Shown: piece after piece, positions 12,203-23,275 of the stretch
How the letters are laid out: each line of letters opens with the position of its first letter
Numbering within the stretch: position 1 is the first letter of the stretch
NCBI GenBank assembly: GCA_030789695.1
Contig: CM061134.1
Span: forward strand, 64,345,370-64,409,369
Length of the DNA stretch: 64,000 nt
Direction: 5' to 3'
Source of the DNA: Scilla litardierei
Taxonomy: Eukaryota > Streptophyta > Magnoliopsida > Asparagales > Asparagaceae
Notes under the pieces: model-generated
What the model saw: only the letters and a program-made list of their open reading frames with translations
Databases searched by the model: none
What the model was told of the DNA's origin: nothing
Made by a program: the position numbers and the translations under genes

Positions 12203-13123
12203 GAGTTCAACTTACTTGTTATATCATCTTTTGAACTCATATCATCATGTTGCCTCTCTTCATTTGATATATCATATATTGGTTTTTAAGAAAGGTTTTT
12301 GAGATTTCGTTGTTTTCATGAGTTTTCGGAGTGTCTTAAGAGATTTGTGTAATAAATAATTTATCTTTTGATATTGATTTTATGATGAGTTTATGTTAGA
12401 GTATAGGTCCTAGGGTGAGTTGTGCATATCCTCTGGATTTTAACCTCACTGTTCATTTTTGGACCAGGACAGACGACTGTCTTTCCTTCGACAATCGACT
12501 GCCCTACTCTATCTTCTCTTTCAGCAGAATGTATCTTTTGCCCAGGCGACTGATGACGAATTTACAGTCGACTGTTGGATCAGCAGGCGACTGCATTTTT
12601 TTCATCAAGCGACTTCGTCAGTAGTCTCTGTTTTTATCATCGATTTTATTGATTCTCAGTCAGTCGACTAATGAGTATAATACAGTCGACTGTCTCACGG
12701 ACAGGCGATTGTATGTTACCCAACAGTCGACTGTCTGTCAACCTAAGCTCTTCTCTTATTATTTCAACCAGTCGACTAACTATTGTTCATCAGTCGACTG
12801 TCTCCTAATGTGACGGTTCGTTCTTTTGATCTGAGCCGTCGATTTCTCGATCCAACGGCTCAGATTCATTTACCCCTTCGATATATGACCAAGATCCTTC
12901 GATTCAATGATCAGTTTCTCTCTCATCCGATTGTCTAAATCACATCGTCTCCTCTGATTCGCACTCTCAGTCGATCTCTCCTCTGACTATGTTGAGCCGA
13001 AACGAAGTCTCTCTCCTTTGATTGGTTGCTCGATTGGCTCTCGTCAGTCGATCGACAAGTCTAAGGTATCTTTCCCATTCGTTTCTCGTTGCTTTCTTGA
13101 CCTAGCTTCTGTCACTCGATTTC
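12203..13123 (+). repeat. e1 pol-ORF3 spacer with CAGTCGACTG palindrome array
   Basis: There is no gene between the pol stop and the third-ORF relic. From about 12,464 to 12,815 the sequence is rich in the motif that marks the e1 LTR: perfect CAGTCGACTG or its GTCGACTG/CAGTCGAC halves occur repeatedly, with diverged AGGCGACTG and AATCGACTG variants. The rest is pyrimidine-rich and leads to the ATG at 13,124. Confidence 0.7.
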
Positions 13124-13718
13124 ATGGATCATGCTGGTCCTTCGTTGTCAGGAGAAACATTGAACATGTTTCTCGCTGAATCCTCTCTTCCACCTACTGA
13201 GCAGCTACCCTCTTTGCCTCCATCGTCTGGGGAGTTCTTGGATATCCTGGTTGGTGATCCTACTCCTTCCGCAAATGTAGCTGAACCCTCTTCTCAGCCA
13301 GCCGATCAACCTCCCCATACACCTCTGTCAGTACCTCTAGAGGATTTCCTTCTCGCTCAACTGTGTGACCGTGTCACTTCGATCGAGAACATTGCTGCCT
13401 CTATGGATCAAAAGCTCACTCTCCTTCTCGAGCTTCAGTACAATTCTTTCTGCTTCATGGGTTCCCCATTCCCGCCGAACTTCAGGCCTTGTTTCCTCCG
13501 TCTGAGGATCCTGCTCATGTTGTTGTCCCCCTCCTTCAGGCTCTGTACTTGTGCCTTCTGAGGTCCAGACCCCCGTTCATGCTTATGCGGAAACCTCTGC
13601 CACGGGTGCGTCGTCATCCAAGAAGAAGGCTCGAGCTTATCTTACTCGTCGCTTCGCCAGACTTATGTTTCGCCAGTCTGGTCGTCCATCAGATCCATCA
13701 GTCATCCACATTGACTGA
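13124..13718 (+). pseudogene. e1 third ORF relic (function unknown)
   Basis: A frame from ATG 13,124 (MDHAGPSLSGETLNMFLAES) reads about 145 codons of Pro/Ser-rich sequence followed by a likely coil (LCDRVTSIENIAASMDQKLT). It then loses frame near 13,450. Continuations in other frames include HAYAETSATGASSSKKKARA and end at TGA 13,716. It lies where e2 has its third ORF, between pol and the 3' LTR, and like that ORF ends in a disordered tail. I see no clear residue-level match to the conserved part of the e2 protein, so homology is positional. It may be only the tail of a once longer ORF. Confidence 0.4.
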
Positions 13719-13901
13719 TGCTGCTGTTACTGTTTTGGTCACTCACCCTTACACTAGGATTTTTGTTTGTTTTGGTTAGGGTTGAGTAGTTCTATGTTGA
13801 ATGTATGATGATTATTTTGTGTGGTGATGATATTTGGATAAATGATGTATTTTGTTCGTTTTGATGCACATGGTGATATTCATGTATTTTGTGCCCATGT
13901 G

Positions 13902-13902
<1 letters not shown>

Positions 13903-13953
<51 letters not shown>
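13903..13953. repeat. TA microsatellite, left flank of the foldback element
   Basis: About 25 uninterrupted TA units directly precede the palindromic element at 13,961. Confidence 0.95.
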
Positions 13954-13957
<4 letters not shown>

Positions 13958-13960
13958 AAA

Positions 13961-14365
13961 AAATGTGCCTGAGGTTGACCTCAGGCAGAATTACCTGAGG
14001 TCAACCCCTCTGTCCGGATGTTGTAGGTATTTTTTTTTGAAATGTTTTTTACAGTAGGTAGATATACTTGTTATGTAGCTCCCCACAAAATTTCAGCTCA
14101 ATCCGACACCGTTTGAGCCTCCGTTCATCGATTTCAAAAACGTTGCGCAAAACTGTCCAGAATTCTGGACAGTTTTGCGCAACGTTTTTGAAATCGATGA
14201 ACGGAGGCTCAAACGGTGTCGGATTGAGCTGAAATTTTGTGGGGAGCTACATAACAAGTATATCTACCTACTGCAAAAAAAAATTTCAAAAAAAAATACC
14301 TACAACATCCGGACAGAGGGGTTGACCTCAGGTAATTCTGCCTGAGGTCAACCTCAGGCACATTT
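13961..14365. mobile_element. Micron-like foldback element in TA repeats
   Basis: The whole segment is one near-perfect inverted repeat: two arms of about 200 bp meet without a loop at GTCCAGAATTCTGGAC, centred between 14,162 and 14,163. Differences between the arms are confined mainly to A/T runs. The ends read GTGCCTGAGGTTGACCTCAG and its complement. Both sides are bordered by long TA microsatellites. Non-coding MITEs that lie between TA microsatellites are known in rice as Micron; this element shares the setting and size class, but sequence homology to Micron is not shown. Short ORFs reading through it are artefacts. Confidence 0.7.
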
Positions 14366-14367
14366 CC

Positions 14368-14370
<3 letters not shown>

Positions 14371-14456
<86 letters not shown>
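14371..14456. repeat. TA microsatellite, right flank of the foldback element
   Basis: About 43 TA units, followed by CA units (to about 14,476) and CATA units to about 14,494. It forms the right border of the foldback element. Confidence 0.95.
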
Positions 14457-14463
<7 letters not shown>

Positions 14464-14790
14464 CACACACACACATATACATACATACATACATAAACTT
14501 ACAGTTTCTTCGTCAGTTTCACACATTGTATAATTGTTTATCATATCTGTGTGAATTGTGTGATATTGTCTCCATGTATGCTATATTCTATATGTGATGT
14601 GATTTGAGACGATATTTTTCCTTCGTGTATCTCAATGTTGATATTGGACTCTCATTCCTCTTATCGCCTAAGTGTATAATGTGGTTTGAGTTTTTTGATT
14701 TATATATCTTTAGACTCTTGTAATTGTTGCTACTTCTTATTTAGCACGATTGTTGTTGTTATTTTACTCCCGCCTTTTGGATAATGCCAT

Positions 14791-15101
14791 AGGGGGAGAG
14801 AAATAAACATATAGATTCATAATGAATGTGCTAAGTATATACTAATAACACTTGAATCTAAGATTAAAATTGCCTTAGATTCAAGAGAGTAAGATATAAT
14901 GAATATGGATTTTAAATCCTAGATTCCATGGATTCATTTCACTCATGCATATCTTATTCATTTGCTCCATTTGATATATAGATGCCCTAATATTTCTTGA
15001 CTAACTTGATTGGCATCTATGTAGGGGGAGGAAGTTTTCTTTAAGCACAATTATTTATCTTTTTGTTTATGTTTGTTTGTCATCATCAAAAAGGGGGAGA
15101 A
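14791..15101 (+). other. e1 polypurine tracts (three copies)
   Basis: AGGGGGAGAG at 14,791, GTAGGGGGAGGAAG at 15,021 and AAAAAGGGGGAGAA at 15,088-15,101. The last abuts the 3' LTR and should prime plus-strand synthesis. Repeated tracts upstream of the 3' LTR are a reported Sirevirus feature and recur in e2. Confidence 0.75.
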
Positions 15102-16915
15102 TGTTAAGTATTGGACTTCTCCCTACTTGGTGTTAATGATGAGCAAACACAAATATTTGTGACTAATCCCCTATTTGCAGTTAATCCATTGCCTAAGCTT
15201 ATTATGAAGATCTATTTGCAATGGATGGCACTCAAAGATCATTGAAAGCAAATGAAGTGGATTGGATGATCGTAGATGGTGATTGAAGCTCCTAGAAGAC
15301 TTCAAGCTCATGCGTTGGAAAGAAGAGAGAGTTTGTCAAATGTAACTTTCTTGTTTCTCTTCTAGTATGTAGCTTAGAAGCAGAACTTTGTTGGAGCACA
15401 CACGCACATCTTCATTTCAGTCTAAGGATATCATTAGATCAACCTTCCTTAGACTCCAATTCATTTCTATCTAGATTGTGCATGTTATGTTTATAACAGT
15501 TGGCTGCTGAACAATTTACAGTCGACTGTCTCGACTGTGTTTTGTTCTACAGTCGCCTGTTATGCACAAACTTTTTCAGTCTAGTTTTTGGGCTTCTTAG
15601 CTTTAACTCTCACAGGCGACTTATGAATGATCCACAGGCGCCTGTCCAAGGGACAGTCGACTGTGTTTTGTTAATCAGTTGCATGTCTATCTTTAGCCCA
15701 AATTATATTTCTCTGTTTAATCTGGCCAGTCGACTATTGTTGGATTTACAATCGACTGTCCAATGGAACAGTCGACTGTCAGTGCTTCAACAATCGTCTG
15801 TCTTTGAGCCTATTTTATGACTCAACTCTCTGGAAAATCTCAGGGTCTTGCCAGTTGTCTGTAGAAGGAATTACAGTCACCTGTTCAGTTTAATAGTCAA
15901 CTGTCTTCTTTTCATTAGTCGTCTGTCCTGTTCTCCCAGACGATTTTCAGATTTCCTCAACTTACCCTGCTTACGGCCAGTCGCCTGTAGTAGGATTTAC
16001 AGTCGCCTGTTGGTTTAACAGTCGATTGACTATGCCTCTTCAGTCGACTGTCCACGTGGTAAGTTACCGTTATGAATTCTCACCTACCCTCTGTCACTGT
16101 GCAGTAGTCGACTGCGAATTCTTCAACAATCGACTGTCTCGGACGCAGATTCTATCCGTTGAGTTTTCCTCACGGATTTCAAAGGGGTTTTTGTTGATTC
16201 AGTTAGAAGGGTTTGAGAAACCTATAAAAGGATCCTCTGCTGTTCCATTGAGAGGCTAGATTCTTGATTACCAAGTTGCTAAATCATTCAAGCTTTCTTT
16301 CTCTCAAGATCAAAGCTCTCAAATCCTAAAGCCCTAGAATTCCAATCTTTCATCTCTTGCTCTCCAACCTAGAACCAAAGAGAAATCTTTTAGGCATTTG
16401 GTGCAATCAAGAGAAAGGGCTTTCCTCTCTTCCAAGAGAGTCTTTCAACACACAACACACTTCTCCTTCAAGTTCTACTTCAATGCATAAGTGATTGTAA
16501 GTGTTGCTTAATTCCATATTTCATAACTTTAGTTATTTGATTTACTCTCGGTTTGTAAGAGTGGTTTGCTTACTCCCAAGTTGTGGGAGTCAAGGTCAAT
16601 CGATTGTATTTCGATTTCACTTGTAGGGTTGCTACAAGTGGGTTTTAAGGAAACCTCAAGTTAGGCTTCTAACTTTAGTATCTGGTTGTTAACCGGGTGG
16701 AAGGGATGTAGGATTACCAGGTACAAGTCTGGAAGTGACTTGGGTAATCTTAACCCTTGAAACATCCTTGTGTTTGCATTTGTTTCATTTTGGGTTTATT
16801 TCTATTCCGCACTATTTGTTGGTTAGGAATTTAATTTGGTGTAACTATCTTTTTAAATTACATAAATACTATTCAACCCCCTTCTAGTATTTTCCTCATA
16901 GCTAGGGACCTTACA
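15102..16915 (+). repeat. e1 3' LTR
   Basis: Starts TGTTAAGTATTGG and ends CCTTACA, 1814 bp. From about 15,510 to 16,140 it carries an array of CAGTCGACTG palindromes and degenerate relatives (CAGTCGCCTG, CAGGCGACT, CAATCGACTG). The array ends about 80 bp upstream of the TATA box at 16,223. Downstream are the leader and the TTCAACCCCCTTCTAG block shared with the 5' LTR. Confidence 0.9.
16223..16230 (+). promoter_or_regulatory. TATA box of the e1 3' LTR
   Basis: CCTATAAAAGGATCC follows the palindrome array. The corresponding part is deleted from the 5' LTR. Confidence 0.65.
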
Positions 16916-17579
16916 TCAACATCTTTGTTGGACTTGTCTTTATCCTTATCTTTCTTGTTTTTCAATAAGAAAGTCAATCGGTGGTTCTAGTCTAACTATT
17001 ATAGTAAATATGGAATGTCATGTTGCTTGTCACTTAAACACCATGCATGGACTTGGGATACATGTATTGCATGATTCCTCACGTTTAAATTGTCGTATCC
17101 ATTGCTGCATGACATGTATAAAACTCATGAATTGTCGAATGTAATACTTGTGTGGAATATCTTGTGGTACAACTGGTGGAATATCTTGTGGTACATCTTG
17201 TGGAATAACATTGCGGAACATCTCGTAATGAACATGTACTTGACAGACATCACAGACACTTGGGGTTTTGGGGGTAACTTATAATTACGGATGTGCGGGA
17301 GTGACTAGTTCAGGCCTTATTGTCACCGTGTGGGTTCTAGTAACCATCACAGTAATCGGTGACAACCATCACAGATCACAGATTATTGCACAGTTCTCAG
17401 AGAATGGTTCGCCCGGGTAGTACCCATGGCAAGAGGGGGATTCTTGGTTGCTCACTGTACTTCCCTTTATAAGTCACAAACTAGGCTAGGCACAATTACG
17501 CTCTCTTAACATGGATCTCTCATTGTTGCTATTATCATGGACATTACATTATTTCTATCGTCATGGTTACCCTTGTACG
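16916..17579 (+). repeat. R element, first LTR copy, part after e1
   Basis: Continues the R LTR from the e1 target duplication. It matches 20,470-20,906 plus 27,171-27,296 and 31,215-31,884. It contains a 12-bp tandem block (minus strand GATRTTCCACAA units) coding VPQDIP-type tetrapeptides on the minus strand. It ends at a deletion near 17,577-17,579 that joins LTR sequence (CCTTGTACG) to internal sequence (ACGGAAGCGAATCG). About 1 kb present in the next copy (27,297 to about 28,324) is missing, including the LTR end and primer-site region. Only ACG is shared at the junction. Confidence 0.75.
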
Positions 17580-17943
17580 GAAGCGAATCGAAGGACACCC
17601 AGAAGTATTTGAGGATGGTGCTAGAGAATTTGAGACGAACCAAACCGAGAGGTATAAGCTGATGCAGCTATTTCTTCATCTTTCTTGAACTCGTCGTCTT
17701 CTCCTATCTGAGCCTATTTTGATTTGAGACCAGCTATAGAAGCTATGGTGATGTCAATAGTATGTATTCATAACATCTCGTGTTTTCTTGATGCTATGAT
17801 ATCACATTATATTTCATGATATTAACAACTTATTTTCCTATATCGTGATCGTTCATTAAGCCTTCCTTTCGATCGTTTAAATTGCTTAGGCAATTATCGA
17901 TCTTCTGAATTCCGAGGACGGAATTATTTTAAGGATGATAGGA
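17580..17943 (+). repeat. R element, remnant of first internal region
   Basis: Matches the last 365 bp or so of the R internal regions (28,325-28,689 and 32,881-33,246), ending in GAGGACGGAATTATTTTAAGG and a purine tract before the next LTR. The GAGGACG.AATT....TTTAAGG block resembles the end of pol in Tekay/Del-type chromoviruses, but no long frame remains. Confidence 0.65.
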
Positions 17944-18694
17944 TATAACGACCCGTATTCGTCAATACTTCCATTTACGTATTTGACGTATTTTCACATT
18001 TTAAAAAGTTTTTATAATGGTTAGTCAGGAGTTTTATATCAAAAACTGATTTCAAAATTCTTTATAAAAATATTTTGGATATCAAATTAGTTATGTTATA
18101 TTTTAGTAAGTTCAGGTTTCATCAAATACCACTAAACAATTTTATAATAATTCATTTTTCAATTATTACTGTTTTAGCTGAATTAATTAATTTTCTATAT
18201 AAACATTATTAAAACGTTTTCAAACTTCTACGGTATGATTCTATGATCATTTAGGGCTTACCATAGTAATTTCGTAATTTTCTGAAATCAAATCAACTTA
18301 GAACCCGCGAACCCGTATTCTAAACGTTTTGGCCTAAAAATAGTATCTCCGTAGCTCAAACCCCAAATGGATCTCGTATTCGCGATCCTTGCGACGATAC
18401 GAACCCGTTGCAATGTTTTCGTAATTTTTCAGACAGGATTAACTTAAGGGGCAAAATCAAAATTTCAAGTTTTGATAATTACGTTGTTAATTACTTTTAA
18501 CTTTTACTAATTACCTTAACCTTAATTAACCTACCTCTAACCCCCAACCCAACTAAAAACGTGTACCCACGTTTTATTCACCCCTAAGCCCAGTTCTTCC
18601 CACTGATCCTAATAATCCTCGCTTAGTCAAAATTTCACCTGCCCTCCTTAATACCAATTACTGTTAGGCTATTCTTATAATTAAATTAAGTTGC

Positions 18695-18701
18695 TATAAA
18701 A
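18695..18701 (+). promoter_or_regulatory. TATA box in R LTR copy 1
   Basis: GCTATAAAACC lies at the transition from AT-rich sequence to a CT-rich, then GC-rich leader. It is conserved at 29,437 in copy 2. Confidence 0.55.
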
Positions 18702-19449
18702 CCCTCTATCTTTTCTTAATTTTTAGCTCAGCAGAATCTTCGAACCCACATCTCTCTCTTTTCCTCTCACTCAGCCCAACCAATCTTCTTCCCTCTCTCA
18801 CTCTTGTTCTCTCTAACCTCAACCCATTCATCACCAAACCCAAGACTGCACGGACTAGCCTCTCTCCTGCTCTCCTACCTCTCTCCCCCCTCCGGCGGCC
18901 TCGACTGCCGCCCGCCGCTGCACCCATTTTCGGCAACCCCAGCTCCAATCCCCAGCCCATACGCAAGCTCCCCTCCCTTCGCCATTCACGGATATCCCCT
19001 CTCCCCTTCCTATGTTCTAAAACAGAGAACCCCCACCTGCCGCTTGGCCTGCTCCGCCACCGCAACAATGCGGCCAACCCCCCTCTCCTCCTCCCACCGC
19101 CGGCAGACTCGACCACCGCCCCCCAGCTCGGAGCCCTCACTCAAGCACCCCACCGTCGCAGGCAACACCGCCATCTTCACCCGCCAGAGCGCCGAAGCCC
19201 TCCCCTCTCTCTCTCGATCACCCGCTCTCCATCTTCCCCTCGTCCACCTCCCTTCGATGCTGCTCCGCCCTCCGAGCGCCGCCTGCTCCACCCATCTCCC
19301 CGACAACCGCCCCTGCTCCGCCACGGTGACCCCAAGCCCCGACGCCTCTCCCACTCCCTGCTCCTCGCCTTACCGCTGACGTCATCGCCGTGCCCGCCTT
19401 CGTCGCCGCAGAAGCCCGCCACCCTCCGTCGCAATCGCCGCCGTCCAAG

Positions 19450-19480
19450 AACCCCCCCCCCCCCCCGCCCCCCCCCGCAT
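19450..19480. repeat. Poly-C tract
   Basis: About 29 C residues broken by one G, expanded relative to the other R copies, which have short C runs interrupted by T at this place. Confidence 0.85.
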
Positions 19481-19503
19481 GCATGAGCGAAGAAGAAGGG
19501 AGG

Positions 19504-20137
19504 GTGAGTTAAATATGTGTTTCAAAACGTATGTTTCTTATATACGGATCCGTATAATAAGCATATATAAATAAATAAATGAGTTTTATTGGTTTTAAAT
19601 TGATAATAAATAATATAAGGGTCGGAAAAATACAAGGCCAGCTCCAGAAAATCAGAAATGACGTTCTGGATCCAATGGCACTAGTTTCATCTCAATTAGA
19701 TGAGTAGTTTTTCAAGATTAAAATTTTAAGCCTAAAACTTAAATATGTCGTTTTCACTTAAAAATTCATAACTTATTATTTTCACGTAAACTAATACTAG
19801 AAAAATTATATGTTGTAGTACTCTTCGAGACGGTCGTTTTGACAACTCACTTGAAACTTTCTGATACAAATTGTGTCCAGAAGAATTTTTTGAATAAATA
19901 CGACAACTAATTAAAAATAGTTTTTAAATGATTTTGAGCTTTTAAAAATTATAAAAATTAACAGAAGCTTCAGAAAAATATTTCCTCCAGCACTAAAATT
20001 ATTTTCCTCATATCTAGCATATACAAAAATTTAGAATGCTTTTCGGCAACGTTTCAATCATTTATAAAATCAAGACGATCTAGTTAAATAGATAGAAAAT
20101 AGTGTGTTCGTTAACCGATTGTTTCTTGTGTTTGCAG
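19504..20137 (+). other. Intron-like segment in R LTR copy 1
   Basis: Donor AGG/GTGAGT at 19,504, acceptor TTTGCAG ending at 20,137; 634 bp, the same as in copy 0. Composition switches from GC-rich leader to AT-rich sequence at the donor. Confidence 0.45.
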
Positions 20138-20906
20138 GTACCAATTCTCGTGCACCAGCTCCCTTGGAAGCCCTAGCTCCAACCTCATCTTACTACGAGA
20201 ACCTCGATATGTAAGTTATGTTAATTCTAACTTGGAAATTTAGATAGTGTACTCGCATGAACATATGACTTGACATCTAGTCTCGGAACAGTTGTTGACC
20301 TGAACAAATGGCTAGAGACCTAACTAAATAGGAAACAAATCAACATCAGGGCGACTTTGACTTGAACGTACGACATTGCTGACCTCCAACTTAGATGGTT
20401 GTAGCACACGACCATCTACTTGGGTAAACTGTGTACTAATTGAAAACCGATTGCTCGAAGCATGGAATCAACATCTTTGTTGGACTTGTCTTTATCCTTA
20501 TCTTTCTTGTTTTTCAATAAGAAAGTCAATCAGTGGTCCTGGTCTAACTATCATAGTAAATATGGAATGTCATGTTGCTTGTCACTTAAACACCATGCAA
20601 GGACTTGGGATACACTTATTGCATGATTGCTCACGTTTAAATTGTCGTATCCATTGCTGCATGACATGTATAAAACTCATGAATTGTCGAATGTAATACT
20701 TGTGTGGAATATCTTGTGGTACAACTCGTGGAATATCTTGTGCTACATCTTGTGGAATAACATTGTGGAACATCTCGTAATAAACATGTACTTGATAGAC
20801 ACCACAGACACTTGGGATTTTGGGGTAACTTATAATTGTGTAAGTATGGAAGTGACTAGTCCAGGCATTGTTATCACCGTGCGGGTTCTAGCAACCCATC
20901 ACAGTA

Positions 20907-21727
20907 GGTTGGAGCTCTCCCCAAAATCATGATCTGCCTGTGCAGACCGAGTACGTAGCTGCTCGGTGGAGTATGCAACTTCTCGGTCCAGCAGTCAACT
21001 GCTCGGTCGAGTAGTGGTCGAACATCAGCATTTGACAGATTTAAGCACTCTGCTCGGTCGAGCACTCAACTACTCGATCGAGTAGTGGTCGAACAGCAAC
21101 ATTTGCAGAATTTCACCCCACTCGTGTCGAGTAGAGTCCTCTGCTCGGTCGAGTAGGTGTCAAACAGATTTCAGCAGAATTTCAGCACTGCAGCATCATC
21201 TTGCGGAAATTCTCCAGGGCTCATCCGACCTCCGATTGGTGCGTTCTTGGTGGAGTTGGAACCGTCTTGAAGTTTACTATCTGGAAAAAATATCAGAGAA
21301 ATACTAAAAAATCTCAGGTGATAGAAGATTTTAAAAGAGTGCACGGCTGTCCTGTTTCCAGCACTTCGGGTCGCTCGATTCCTTCGCTGCATCATAGTTC
21401 GATCGAGCGACCTGAAATCCATGAGTCATGGTATCATAGAACCATGCTTTCTTCATTCTCCTCTTCTTTACTCCTTCTCTCTTGCCCCTTCCTTGCTTCC
21501 CGGTAGCTTTAAGTCACCGAACGCGGCACCTCAGGAGCTCAGGTGTCGAATCACGCACTCTCTCCTCCAATATTCTCCAAATTGCTCGGTAATCCCTGAA
21601 ATGCAACCAAACGCTCTTAAAGTGCGATAGTTCCAATTATGAGCATAAAAGCATATGAAATGTGTAATTGAGCAATCATTTTGACGTGTAATCATATAGA
21701 TAAAATGTGGAATATAAGGACACATCA
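20907..21727 (-). repeat. e4 3' LTR (truncated)
   Basis: Ends GGACACATCA on the plus strand. It matches about 26,336-27,170 of the right LTR and lacks the first 1.1 kb or so. It contains TGCTCGGTCGAGCA-type palindromes at 20,955-21,160 and a longer inverted repeat, GGTCGCTCGA/TCGAGCGACC, at about 21,368-21,412. Confidence 0.75.
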
Positions 21728-23275
21728 AATACCCCAAGCTTACCTATTACTCGTCCTCGAGGAAGACTAGTAAGAAGCTAACCTGGGAGAGGGATACAAT
21801 GGAGATGCGAGGCGGTGGCATGTAATGGAGACAAGGGGTTCAATCTTAAATTCAGAAAATATAAGAACCCAAGATATGCAAGATCTCGTGAACACACGTC
21901 AATATGAAATTAGAACACATATACACAACAAATACTTAAGTATCGTTCAAATTAAAATAACGTGGATTTCAATAAATAAAATGAAATTGATAAGCAATAA
22001 AAAGATATTAGAGTTATAGCATGTCATAGTTTATCATGCAATATACTAAGTTCACAGAAATGAAACCAATGTTCACAACTCATTCTCTGAGCAGTATAGT
22101 ATGTCATGATCAAATATTTTCGAGCATACGTGGTATTTTGTTATACTTCATGAAATGAATTTAGCAAATTCAATCAAGGTGAGGCATCACCACACTACGA
22201 CCATTTCAAGACTCCTAGAACCCATCAACTTTGCCATGTCTTAGTTCTATATAGAAATGGAGATAATGATATGGGATTTTTGTAGTTTTATATTGTTTTT
22301 GGCTATATGAATATTTTATATGCATTTTTCTTTCTTTGTATACATGAGATAACTCAATATATACAAGAAGCGGCCTATGCATCCCAGACCAGACGGTCTT
22401 AGGGCATTGTGTTATGAAGAACATGACCTTTTATTGATGACATTTGTTTGATTTTTTGCATTTTTGGGATTTTTGCAAACTCACGTAAACGTAATGGAAT
22501 GCAAAACATGATCAAAGATCATTTATTGGCTATTCACAAAAGAAAAAGAAAAAGCATATATTCTAGACATGGCTTGGTTTCAGGAATCCTAATCGTCACT
22601 ACTTTGGTTGTCGTGGAGTTATCCTATCTCTTTTGAATCACTAAACATCCATGAAGCAATAGAATTATCAATCAAATCACACAGGAGTCAAATAATTTTC
22701 AGATTTTGATTCATTCATTTTTATCTTAACTGTTTCGAGAATATGGTTGTGAAACTATAGATTCTACTATGAAAAAGCATATTAACAAAGATACACTATT
22801 CAAGGAATCGAACTCTAATCTAACAGATATCAGAGTTCGTAAAAAAAATAAATCCACGATATTTCATAGAAAATGAGACATATGAGACATAAATATAGAA
22901 GTGGACATGGTTCACATGGAGATTTCGAAGTGTGTTTCACAATGAAGCAAAGTGCGTGCACTATGCACTCCCCCAAGCTTAAACATCACATTGTACTCAA
23001 TGTGTGTATGATATAAATAGAGGACAACAACCAGATAGAGGGGGCCACTCAACAAAATAGTTTCTCTCCTCCAAGCTTAAAAATCACATAAAAATTGGGA
23101 AGAGAGGCGAAATAAGTACCAAATATAAGGGTGGGCATGGATGATAAATAGTGGGTTGGGTGCAAAAGATAATTGAGCCATCATATGGGGTGAATTTATT
23201 AAACAAAAAAAATATAAAATCTTATACGGTCCTCTTGCTGTTGATAGGATTCGTGTTTATTGAAAGCATAAATTA
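21728..23275 (-). other. e4 3' non-coding region and polypurine tracts
   Basis: CCCCAAGCTTACC at 21,732 is the 3' polypurine tract in reverse, followed by the TCGTCCTCGAGGAAGAC block that also occurs at 37,101 in e3. A second CTCCCCCAAGCTT lies at 22,968-22,980 beside CATTGTACTCAATGTG, again matching e3 (38,369). No coding sequence is recognisable in the stretch. Confidence 0.6.

Larger units (their letters stand above)
3254..16915 (+). mobile_element. e1: degenerate Sirevirus (Ty1/copia) retrotransposon
   Basis: A complete but decayed LTR retrotransposon. The flanks carry a 5-bp target duplication, TCAAC, at 3249-3253 and 16,916-16,920, and two paralogous R copies show the empty site. Order on the plus strand: 5' LTR, Met-tRNA primer site, gag, pol (aspartic protease, integrase, RT, RNase H), palindrome-array spacer, a third-ORF relic, several polypurine tracts, 3' LTR. 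The order of pol domains (integrase before RT) is copia type. Long LTRs, multiple polypurine tracts, a gag with CCHC knuckle and coiled coil, and an extra 3' ORF fit the Sirevirus (SIRE/Maximus) lineage. It carries a nested solo LTR and a foldback element, and gag and pol contain several stops and frameshifts. Confidence 0.88.
17944..20906 (+). repeat. R element, second LTR copy, part before e4
   Basis: Begins ATAACGACCCGTATTCG just after the polypurine tract; other copies begin TGTAACGACCCG, so the first dinucleotide is mutated to TA. It contains an AT-rich upstream part, a TATA box at 18,695, a GC-rich leader to about 19,503, an intron-like segment and a second exon-like block. The leader has ORFs in several frames (Pro/Ser/Arg-rich), including one of 191 codons at 18,804-19,379. 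These differ in length and sequence between copies and look like by-products of GC-rich sequence. Interrupted at about 20,906 by e4; it resumes at 27,171. Confidence 0.75.

Noticed and set aside
13842..14544. ORFs with long Ile-Tyr runs
   Set aside because: These are translations of TA microsatellites and of the foldback arms.
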